Source: Eucommia ulmoides (taxonomy: Eukaryota; Streptophyta; Magnoliopsida; Garryales; Eucommiaceae). Taken from it: a stretch of 64,000 bases of DNA. How positions within the stretch are numbered: the first letter of the stretch is position 1; each line of letters opens with the position of its first letter. The stretch is taken from positions 1 through 64,000 of the forward strand of contig JAENRU010000170.1 in the NCBI GenBank assembly GCA_016647705.1. Direction: 5' to 3'. The notes under the pieces were generated by a model. It searched no databases, was not told where the DNA came from, and saw only the letters and a list, made by a program, of their open reading frames with translations. Of this stretch, positions 21,880-32,200 are shown piece by piece. Position numbers and translations under genes: made by a program.

Positions 21880-23708
21880 ATGCGACGTAGTGAAAGTTTG
21901 GAATTCTTTACTCTTGATCCCGAGATCAAGCGTACCTTAAGAAGGATAAGGAGAGAAAGAAGAAGCCAAGCTCAAACTATGGCCGACGGTGGAGATGATC
22001 GTATGTCACATATGCCTCAACAACCGCCGGTTTCACAAGCACTAACGTAGTAGCCTCTGGAGCAGGAAGTTCCACAACGAGTTCTTAGGGACTGCTATCG
22101 GCCCGTTATGTTCAACAACTACTTTAAAATTCGGAGGCAGCCGATTCAAGCCAACAACTTCGAGTTAAAGCCCTCCCTAATCAATATGATGCAACAAAAC
22201 CAATATAGCAGGAATCTGCATGATGACCCCAATGTCCATCTGGCTACATTTCTAGAGATATGTGATACAGTAAAAATCAACGATGTTGCTGAGGATGTAA
22301 TACGGTTGAGGTTATTTTCGTTCTCACTTTGTGACCGAGCACAGGGTTGGTTACAATCAATCCAGCCAAGAAGTATCAACACTTGGGAGGACCTTGCTCA
22401 AAGGTTCCTTACTAAGTTTTTTCCGCCTTCGAAGACTTCTCAACTCAGAGGTGAAATAGCGCAATTTTGCTAGAAGGACTTTGAGCCACTGTTTAAAGCG
22501 TGGGAAAGATTTAAGGATCTATTGCGTCGGTGCCCCCAACATGGGTATCAAGATTGGTTTCAAACCCAATTATTTTACAATGGGTTGGATGGCCAAACAA
22601 GAACCATAGTTGATGCCGCTTCAGGAAGATCATTGTTGTCAAAAACACCTGCTGAAGCAAATGCATTACTGGAGAAAATGGAGGCCAATAATTACCAATG
22701 GCCAAACGAGAAGAACACAGGACGAAAGGTAGCTTCAATTCAAGAAGCTGATCATATTGCTACCTTATCGGCCCAAGTCTCAAAACTCTCGGAACAATTG
22801 GTTATTTTTTCTACTAAAGATGTTTCGTCCAGTCGTGAAGCAGAGAACGTTTCAAGCAATTCTCAACCTGGAGTGGATAGTGAGTTCAAATAATGTCACT
22901 TCGTCAACAATCGGGCTTATACTTTCAGGCCTGCCGCCAATATTCCGACTCACTATCATCCAAGATTTCGCAACCATGAAAACTTTTCATATGCGAATAA
23001 TCAGAACACGTTGCGGCTACCTCCCGATTATGGAACACAAGCTCAAGGTTATCCTATGTAACAAGATCGCCAAATGCAACAACCTCCTATTCAAAATCAA
23101 AAGCCAAACTTGGAAGAAATGATGGGATCTTTCATGAAGAAAATGCAAACAATACTACGTAAGACGCACAACAGGCTTAACAAGCACGAGACGAGGCTTG
23201 ATTCGATTGAGACCACATGGACAATCACAAATGCTATGGTGAAATCATTGAAGACTCAGATCGGGCAACTTGCAAGTACGATCCAAGAGCAGACCAAGGG
23301 GAAGTTTCCTAACAACACGGAAACTAACCCGAGGGAATGCAAAGCTATTACATTGAGAAGCGGAAAAGAATTTGAAGCAAGAAAACTAATGGAAGGAAAG
23401 TCGGGGGTAAGACATAATGTTGACCGAAATGAACCAAAGAGATATGTGGATGAGGAAGTTGATGAAGAAGTTGATGAGAGAAAGGAAGAGGAGAATGAAG
23501 ACAAGATGGAGGAGAAAAAGGAGAAGAAGAAAGAAGAGAAAATGGAAGAGAAGAAAGGAGATCAAAAGGTGATTCTGGGGAGAATTACATTCCCGTACAA
23601 TCCACCGATTCTAACCACACATTTGCCTTATCCGCAACGATTCCAAAAAAAGAAGTTGGAGGAATACAAGACGGTAAAAATGACGGAGGAAGGTAGTGTT
23701 ATACTGTA
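21880..23708 (+). pseudogene. gag: Athila-type retrotransposon gag, interrupted by stop codons
   Basis: One frame runs from the ATG at 21880 to 23708 with in-frame stops at 22048, 22471, 22891 and about 23059. The capsid-like gag core includes 'FLEICDTVKINDV', 'LRLFSFSLCDRAQGWL' and 'WEDLAQRFLTKFFPPSK' (22240-22440), then 'FYNGLDGQTRTIVDAASG'. A coiled stretch near 23080-23260 and the strongly acidic/basic Glu-Lys tract at 23445-23570 precede the protease. The frame is otherwise intact, so decay is by point mutation. It would have encoded the particle protein of a gypsy element. Confidence 0.85.
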
Positions 23709-23744
23709 AAGGAAATTGCCTGAAAAGTTGAAGGACGATTCCGT

Positions 23745-24070
23745 GTACTATCGAAAAATCTCATTTTGACAAAACACTATGTGATCTTGGTGCTAGTATC
23801 AACCTGATGCCATCTTCCGTCTACCGAAAAATGGGACTCGATAATGCAAAGCCCACCACAATTTTCCTTCAAATGGCGGACCGATCATTGACCTATCTGA
23901 AAGGAATTATTGAGGATGTCTTGGTGAAGGTGGACAAGTTCATCTTCTTGGTGAACTTTGTTGTGTTAGAAATGGAGGAGGATAGGAAGATTCCAATCAT
24001 CTTTAGAAGGCCTTTTCTTGCAATGGGAAGGGCGTTGATCGATGTGCATGACGGTAATTTGACGTTGTGA
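23745..24070 (+). pseudogene. pro: Athila-type aspartic protease domain
   Basis: After a frameshift near 23742 the sequence reads 'LCDLGASINLMPSSVYRKMG' (active-site DLGAS form usual in Athila elements), followed by 'LQMADRSLTYLKGIIEDVL' and 'RRPFLAMGRALIDVHDG'. It ends at a stop at 24068. It continues as a degraded polyprotein segment to about 24493, but the pol domains that should follow are missing. Confidence 0.8.
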
Positions 24071-24493
24071 GAGAACGAAGATGAGGTAAAGTTCAACATT
24101 TTCAAAACTACGAACTTTTCGGATGAATGATCTAAATGCAACCGAGTGGAAGTGTTGGACTCTAGCGTTAGCCAATTCTTTTATGAAAATGTGAATTGGG
24201 ATCCAATGGAACATATTACCCCAAATTCCCTATCTATGAGGGATTTTGGTGAAAAATGTTTAACCACGTAGGAAGATGTTGTGGACTATGTCCTATCTAT
24301 GGAAGCTAAACCAAAGGACGTACCAAAAGCCGTACCTAAAGCCGGCACACCTTTTGCAGATGGTCCAAACCTTTTCGGATCAAGCAAATTTTCATTCGGC
24401 TCAGTCGAACTGGAAGGTGATAAGGAGAGGATCAAGCGCTATATCGGAAATAAAGAACGAGTTATGGAGAGTAATTCCCTCGTTGACGATTGA

Positions 24494-25210
24494 TCTTGGA
24501 ATTCGCTAAGTCCAACTGGGGACGATAAATCAAGCACTTTTTGTTATGAAGCTGAGGGTATGATCTTGAACGACTTTTGTTATTATTTACTTTTTGGAGG
24601 TCGGAATGGTCTCGGAGCGTGTTTGGAGGTGAATTGAGGAGTGTGGATACTCGGGGATGTGTTTCATACTTAAAATCGTTGAACTAGCGAAGTGAAAGCG
24701 TGTAGTGTAGATTCTTGTTGTGAAAACTTGAAGAAATCATGAAAATGTAGCAGGCAGCTCACCGTCGCAGCGGTGAAATTGCAAGATGTAAGGTTTTAAA
24801 CAAAACGCTCCACCGCTAAGGCGGTAAAACAATAGGTTGTAAAATTTTAAAAAAGGCACTCCACCGCCATAGCGGTAAAGCCTCTGTTCGAATAAAAAAT
24901 AAATCCCTCATTTAAACCACCACAACCACCCCTAAAACCCCAAATCTCTCAATTTTCATCCTCCCAAACCGTTTCCAGCCCTCCAATCCATCCTTCCATT
25001 TTCAAAATTTGAAATTACCACCGCACTTTCCTTTTCGACGAAACAGTGGTGGCGATGACGTTCCTCCAGTTGGACAGTAGGAGGTGAGACTTCTATGTCT
25101 CATCTCCTAGGTATGTGTTCAAAACCCAATTTTTCTTGTGATTGCTATATGCTACTCTTGGGTTAGCTGCTCAGTCAATGTGGACACTGACTACTTTAAG
25201 TTTTGGGAGA
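24494..25210 (+). other. 3' untranslated part of the Athila-type element
   Basis: After the last stop the sequence has the phrase 'tccaactggggacgataaatc', more 'accgcnnnggcggt' palindromes (24757-24885) and a C-rich leader-like stretch, then loses resemblance to the element. No env-like reading frame was recognised. Confidence 0.5.
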
Positions 25211-26180
25211 TGTTCATCCAATTTTGTTTTTGTTAGATAGTAACCAAGAAGCCACTGCAGCTAGCTGGTAAAGTTCATTAGCCTGTAGACAATAGACAAT
25301 AAAAGAATTCGAAAAAAATTACCAATGAGCTAAGGGAATCAACTAATATTAGTAGTTTTATTGGTACCTTGCTAGCATCATAAATAGGAACTACATAAAC
25401 AAACAAGAAAATTAGTACGTTGAAGATGAAATTGTTCATGGAGTAACCGAGAATTTTATTAAATGGTACAACAGTAAAGAAGACAATGAAGAGATAAGTC
25501 ACATATAATTAATTATAATAAAAACAAAGATAAACTATATGGATAAGTTTCAATGATGTCCCTGGTCATTTGGAAAACTTACAACGATAAAATTTATTCA
25601 ATCTACTATATTAATAATAAATAATAATTAAATGCAATCAAAGTACTATATTGATTATAAATAATATTTAAGTTTATTTAAATAAAATGTTAAAAGGGGA
25701 GAAATAAAAAACCTTTAAATATTAAATGTTATTATTTATTTTTAAATTTTTATTTGTGTTTTTAATGTTGTTTTTTAACCAATATAATAGCTCCCATTTT
25801 TTGTTATTTAGTACTTGTTAAAAGGACAACTCAGTACACGAATATTCACGCTATTACAGGGTCTGTTTAGTACTTTTGTTATCTAGTACTTATTATAATT
25901 ATAAATTTTAATAATGGTTATCAACAAAACAAATCATATCAAGAGAGAATAAAATAAAAAATATAATTATTTTGTCTAATTTAATGTAATATTTATTAAA
26001 AATAATAGACATTTATAATTTTTAATGTATTTATCATTTAAAATTTATTTAAATAAAATATTAAAAGAGAGAAAAATTTAGAAGAATGAATTTTGTGAAC
26101 GTTAATGGAGGAAAATGACAAATTGTTCATGATGAATAGGAGAAAAAAGATTGTCTTTGTTGAGTTCTCTTCTAATCCAA
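25211..26180. other. AT-rich intergenic sequence, no gene recognised
   Basis: A 74-codon minus-strand frame at 25278-25502 is hydrophobic ('FIVFFTVVPFNKILGYSMNN') but has no family match I can name and no credible exon partners. The rest is simple AT-rich DNA. Confidence 0.45.
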
Positions 26181-26183
26181 GTA

Positions 26184-26610
26184 GGAATGGCAAAAAAAAC
26201 TGAACTGACGGGTAACTAAGAGAAACTGCACCGAATGATCAAGTTTTGAAACCAACTAAATGGTTTGACTGCGGTTTTACTTTTGAAATTAGCAACCGAA
26301 GCAGTTTTGTGGTTTGGTTCTATTTTTTGGAATTTAAGTTTTATATTTTAGTTGTGTTTGTGCTCATACATAAAAAACAATGGTCCACAGTTTCGTGATT
26401 TTGGTTTTGGCTTTTTATAAAATTGAAAAATCTGAAATGGTTTTGCAGTTTTTGTTTTGCTTTGGTATAAATTTAAATGGTTCGATTTTAAAACCCTGAT
26501 TTTAAAACCGTTAAAAAAAACCGATGGTTTTGGTTTGGTTTATGTGTAACGATTTTAGTTTTGATTTTATATGAAACCGAACCGAAACCAAACCATTGAC
26601 TTCCCTAGGT
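26184..26610. mobile_element. MITE-like repeat rich in aaccgaa/ttcggtt phrases, copy 1
   Basis: It begins 'gtaggaatggcaa' and contains many 'ggttttggttt' and 'aaaccgaaacc' phrases. A second copy in the opposite orientation lies at 41029-41526 and ends 'ttgccatccctac', the reverse complement of the start. Shared ends identify a dispersed family. Confidence 0.65.
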
Positions 26611-28430
26611 CCAATAGTTAGGTTTTCAATTTTAGTTTTTCATATTAGATTATATGCTCGTGCTATGCACGGGTTATCAGTAGTTTTTTTTTTTTCCACG
26701 CTTCGATATAATTATCGATATTTTTTTTTACATTTTGATTTAGTTATTATATTTTTATTAATAAATCGTACATTCTTGCTAATTAATATTTGAACTAATA
26801 TAAATGATATCAGTACATTTTTTAGTAGTATAACTAATGTTTGAACTATTGAAGTACAAAAATGTTAAGCCAGTAAAATTAGTTGAGTATTAATTATCAA
26901 ACAATAAGACATCAAACAATTGAGGGTGTGTTTGTTTTGTAAATGTAAAATATTTATTTATTGTATTTATTTATTTATTTATTTATTTATTGTTTCAATT
27001 AGTTAGTGCAATTTCGCACACTATAAAAACCACATAGACAAAAGAAAAGAACAAAATTAAAAATATATATTTAGGGAAAAAAAGGAAACAAAAATAAAGG
27101 ATACGCAAAAAAAAAAAAAAAAAAAGGGTGTGAAACTAGAAAGTGCTATAACTAATATTATTTATGTTTTAATTAATTAATCTCAATATTACCTAATTTT
27201 CACTATACACGTAGTGAACATGTAGAGTGAGTGATTGTTGATTTTATACCTAATTTTTTTTATGTCGTTATTATAATAATGAACAATAAGTAGTGGTTAT
27301 TCTTATTTCTATTGTTATATAGCTAGTGAAAATAAAAGAGAGAAAAAATAATAAATAAAGCAATTATGAGTTTTTGTTGAATTTTAACCCTTTATTTTAA
27401 AAGGAGAATAAGATTAGAAAGATCGATAATACTTGATTGTGGTTCATTCTTTTGTTAACATTCAGTGTTATTTTTTTTAATTTCATGTTTAATAACTTAT
27501 TTTTTAAAAGAAGTAATATATTTAGGAAAAAACAATAACTTTAGATCACTCTCATTTGTTTTCATACCTAATAATAATAAACAATAAAGAATTAAAAAAA
27601 ATTAAGTATTAAGTTTCAAGAGGATATATATAATTTTTTTTACTTTTTAATGTGTGTTTGAATAACAACTTAATTTATTTATTTATTTATTTTTATATTT
27701 TTTAATTTTATTTTTAAAGTTAACTTTTAAGCAATATAATAGCTCCCAATTTGTGGTGGTTAATAAATATTATTATTTAAAAAATTTATTAATGATTATC
27801 AATAAAAAAAAAAAAAAAAAAAAAAAAAGGTCACAATAAAAAAAGTAAAAAAGAGAAAAAACAAAATTTTGACAAATTTTATATTTTATATTTATTAAAA
27901 AAATAGATATTTTGAATTGAAAGAAAATTAATTAACTACTTGGATAATTATTGCACTAAATACAATTAATATAAGTGAGGGATTAATCTTAACCCTTGAT
28001 TTTAGTAGGAGTAAGAAGATGAGAGAAAAAAAAAAAAATTCAATTGTGGTTATTTTGAAACTTTTGTCTTGCACTTTTAATATTATAATAAGATATTGAC
28101 AGCAATATTTTTCTATTTCTTCTTATTATAATAAGAAAATAAATAAATAAATAAAAAGATATTTAATAATAGTCCTAAGACCCGCTACTAATTCATTTTT
28201 ATATCCATGTAGGCATTTAAATTTAAAAAGAAAAAAAAATTGATATATAATGATTGTTTATTTTATAGTAATATTTACATACTTCATTCATTATGTTGCT
28301 ATTAACATTGTTATGGAACAGTAACATTTGTTTATCTCTATTTTTTATATTATTATTGATATAATAAGAGAATATATATTTAAATTTATCTTAAATAATA
28401 AATATATAGGTGACGTTTCATCTACATATA
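26611..28430. other. AT-rich intergenic sequence, no gene recognised
   Basis: Mostly A/T homopolymers and (atttatt)n runs with poly-A tracts at 27110-27125 and 27806-27829. No coding similarity in any frame. Confidence 0.6.
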
Positions 28431-28628
28431 CTTGCAAGTGGTTGCTCATTTAATTTTAATGGTAAAAATGAGTTTTCCTAAACAAAATAAAGTCGGCCGC
28501 GGGAATTCCCAGATTGCAACAAAAAGACGTCGCCGTCTAATTCCACACCGGCAGCGGGACAACCGCCGTAGTCTTCTTCGTACAATCCGTTTCTCGTTCG
28601 GAAGTAAAGCAATTTCTCTATCTCACAA

Positions 28629-28649
28629 CCCCCCCCCCCCCCCCCCCCC
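28629..28649 (+). repeat. Run of 21 C in the F-box gene 5' region
   Basis: A pure C tract about 100 bases upstream of the start codon, followed by CT-rich microsatellites that probably form the 5' untranslated region. Homopolymer length is prone to sequencing error. Confidence 0.8.
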
Positions 28650-28748
28650 GAATTGCCACCCATTCCCTTCTCTCTCCTCTCTCTCTCTAGAATTGACACC
28701 CATTCCTCTCTCTCTCTTTTCAATTCGAATACAATTTCGAAGACAAAA

Positions 28749-29262
28749 ATGGCAGGAGCAGCAAAGAGGTACGAGAAGCTAGGGCTAAGAGAGTCGTTAT
28801 CTCGGATCTACCAATACCCAATCGCCTGCGAAGAGCTGAGCTCCATCGTCAGATTCGCTTTCTCAAAAAGCCCTAAAAAACTCCAGTCTCTCGTTTTCCA
28901 GGACATTCTCGCCGCCTTCAGCCTCCTTCCCGAGTAAGTTTTTCTCTCTCATAATTCCCCCTGTCTTGATCGATCGTTACGCTGTGTTCTTTTGATCATG
29001 ATTTATGAATGAATTTGTCTTGTAATTATGAACTCTCACTTTACCAAAAGATGAGATTAATGGATGGAGGAGTATGAATGTTAGCACAATAGTGATGATT
29101 CAATTTTGGGCTGCAGCCATGATTCCCCTGGGGGAAGGGGGAATGATTTAATGGCAATGAGTAAATTCAATGGAGCTTGATCTTTTCAGAAGAAGGAATT
29201 TTGGAGTTTTAAAAATGAATTTGATGGAGGCCAATTGAAAAAATAAAGTAAAAAATAAATAA

Positions 29263-29298
<36 letters not shown>

Positions 29299-32200
29299 AA
29301 GAGAATTTTGCTAAAAGTTTCAATTATAATAAAGTTTCATTATATAAGTTTAAAATAACAATCAATAACGGTTACTTAACAAAATAGGAATAACGACTAC
29401 TTAACAAAATAAGAATAACAGCTATTTGACAAAATAAGAATAACAAAAATAGGAATAATGGTTACTTAACGGTTACTTGACGAAATAGGAATCACGGCTA
29501 CTTTAATAGCTATAATTAATTACTGCAGGAAAAGAGACATTAATGATTTTTCCGCCCCTGTTGTACATAAGTTCAAAGCGGTTGCCTTTATCAATCCCCA
29601 TCAAAATCTCTCTCTTTCTCTCTATTTATATAGATACACACACACACACACATATATATGTATGTGTGTTTGTCTCTATATATATAGATAGATAGATATA
29701 TGTGTGTGTGTATGTGAATCTCTCTGTCTATATATATGTATGTGTATATATATATATATGATATTTTTTAGTTGTGATTGGGTGAGGTATTTGAAGACAG
29801 ATTTTTACAAATACGAAATACGTTCTTTAAATACCTTACCCAAACGCACCCTTGAGGAACTTTCTAAAGAAAATCTTCAAAATCTATTTTCCAAATGAAA
29901 TTCTTTTTTCAAATACCTCACCCAAACGCACCCTAAAATATTTCCATGAGCACATAGACTCGTGTTTCGAGTTCCATCAATGCTTCTATATGTTGATTCC
30001 TTCCATCAAATTAGTTCTATTACACTATATGATTTAAAAAAAAAAAAAGAAGCTAGTTTAGTAGATTGATCTAAATATTTATGATAAAGAAAAGAAATAA
30101 ACTTTGTATAATTGGTAGAATTTGATATATGAAGTATGAAGAAAATTTAGGGCTCATTTGGTTGTCCTTCAATTTTCAAATTGTACTATTTTTCAATTAC
30201 TCTATTATGGTTTTGTCTTTGGCTAGCTAATCATTTTAATTATAGTTCAAATGTTGCTTTCTCGTGTAATTGGAGTAAAATATAACTTGAAATTTAACTA
30301 AGGTTAAATAATTGTATGTTTCTTTGTTCAAACAAACAATATATAAATTTGATTAAGTCATAAGTAAATGTAGAAATATATGAATCAATTCATCAAAAAT
30401 AAGGTACTTCGTAAAATAGCATAATTTAGACAACCAAATGGGCCCTAAATCTTTTTTTTTTTTCACTAATTGTGAGAATTGTTTTTATGTTCTATAATGA
30501 TTTTAATTTAGAATGCAGACACGCAGTGCCATTTCAGCGGCTCATGCCTTACTTCAGAGCTCAGAGGCTGCATTGCCAAAGCAAAAGAAGGTGCTGGCCG
30601 TGAAGGAGTTCAAGCAAGCCATGGTTGCTCAAAAAAGGCGTTGCAAAGCCCGAAAGGAGGATGAAGGTAGATTTTGCCTAGTTTTTGTCAATACTTGGTA
30701 GCCTATTTGGTTGTCCTTCAATTTGCAAATTGTACTTTTTTTTTAATTGGTAAGTTCATGAATTTTTATAGTTTGGGTGCGATAAACTAGTAATAATGCA
30801 TCGGATCCCATCAAAACTCCACAATTTAGCTTACTTGGGTGAAAGTAGTACTAGGATATGTGACCTCCAAGGAAGTCCTTGTGTTGCACCCCAATTCAAG
30901 TTCCATTGTGGCGTGTAGGTCTCTAGCTAGGAAACAGTCCTCTCTGTATGCAGAGGTAAGAATGTGTAAATCTGATTCTCCCCAGACCCTGCAATGGCAA
31001 GAGATTTTGTGCATGTTGGCCTTTATGAATTTTTCTAGTTTATTAGTTTAGATGTTATTCTCTCGTGTAATTGGAATAAAATATAACTTGCAATAGTTAA
31101 ACTTAAACGAAAATTATGTTTCTTCATTCAAACAAACAATCTGTAAATTTGATTGTGTCACAAACTTGTTCATAAAAAATAAAATAATTCATAAAATAGG
31201 ATAATTTAGATAACCAAACGGGCCTTAGTTTTTGCCGCGTGATTGTATTCTGATACTTTAACAAACATAACTGGGTATTTTAAACAAAAACATGTCCCTA
31301 GTTTCTTCCCTCATTCTCTTCAAAAACGATGTTGTATATGTTTGTGGTAGGAGGTTCCAACCTAAAACCATGTGGTTGTAGGTGGAGTGGCTTTCTGACT
31401 TGCTTCACAATTTCGAAGTGGAATTCTAACAGTTTGAATAAAATAAATTCTGCATTTAAAGGGGAGGAACCAAACGAGATGATCCGTGGGTTTCATTTTG
31501 CTCAATCCTTTTCTAATTTAATGGTATGATTCAGGTCTGGCTCAACTTCCTCTAGATGTTATCGACCACATTTTCAGCTTCTTAGATTGGCGGTCTCTTG
31601 TTTCTGCTTCAGCAGTCTGCCGGTATTTCCCCTTTGTTAATTCCTTGTATTTGCCTATTTAAGTGTCTTTTTGTGCTTTAACTATGTAGTGACCTCGTTT
31701 TTATACTATTATTGTTAAATTGTCCATTTTTAGGTTATGGAACACAGCAGCAAGTGATAATCATCTGTGGAAACTTCAATATGTTACCTTATTCAACAAA
31801 TCACCCATAAATTGTGATTTGGGTGATGGTGATTATATAAGGGCACGAGGCGATATTGATACAGAACACAGTATTGATTGGAGAAGTGCTTTCAAGAGAG
31901 CATGTAAAGGTATGAAACTATTCATATATATAAATTAGTACAATTGATTTGGAAGTGATTCATAATATGAATACAAATCTTGGAAAGTTCCATTTGAATC
32001 GGTTCATCTATGAGACAAGGTTGTGGTATGTTAGGTATATCAAATCGTCAGTTTTACCTTCATTCTCTAGTGTATGAACTATGATGAAAAATATTCATTT
32101 TTTGGTTAAAATGGCTTGTGTGTTACCAATTAAAGGGTTGTGTAGGGTGGTCTTGGGCTTTTCTCAAATCCAAAAGGTAGCTCATGAGGTGAGGTTTTCT

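Larger units (their letters stand above)
4600..25210 (+). mobile_element. Athila-type (Ty3/gypsy) element, 5' LTR plus gag-pro, split by a nested insertion
   Basis: The 5' LTR runs from about 4.6 kb to 5689 and resumes at 21472, ending near 21725. A primer-binding-type sequence follows at about 21731-21750 ('gggcgccgttgcagggga', close to the Athila leader consensus). gag and protease follow (21880-24490). No reverse transcriptase, RNase H or integrase is present. A 3' LTR was not recognised, so the element is a deleted or non-autonomous derivative whose right end is approximate. Both the LTR (4700-4930) and the 3' region (24755-24890) carry scattered 'caccgccgaggcggtg' palindromes. The exact left edge next to the F-box gene was not fixed. 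Confidence 0.75.

Noticed and set aside
23256..23504. Ser-rich minus-strand frame
   Set aside because: Shadow of the Glu/Lys-rich gag segment.
25278..25502. Hydrophobic minus-strand frame (74 codons) with possible splice sites, perhaps an exon of a membrane protein
   Set aside because: No family recognised, it begins with GTG, and no partner exons were found. Too little to call a gene fragment.
30775..30892. A functional 5S rRNA gene
   Set aside because: It has several changes, lacks a T-run terminator directly after, is a single copy in an intron and is flanked by a target duplication, so it is a retroposed derivative.
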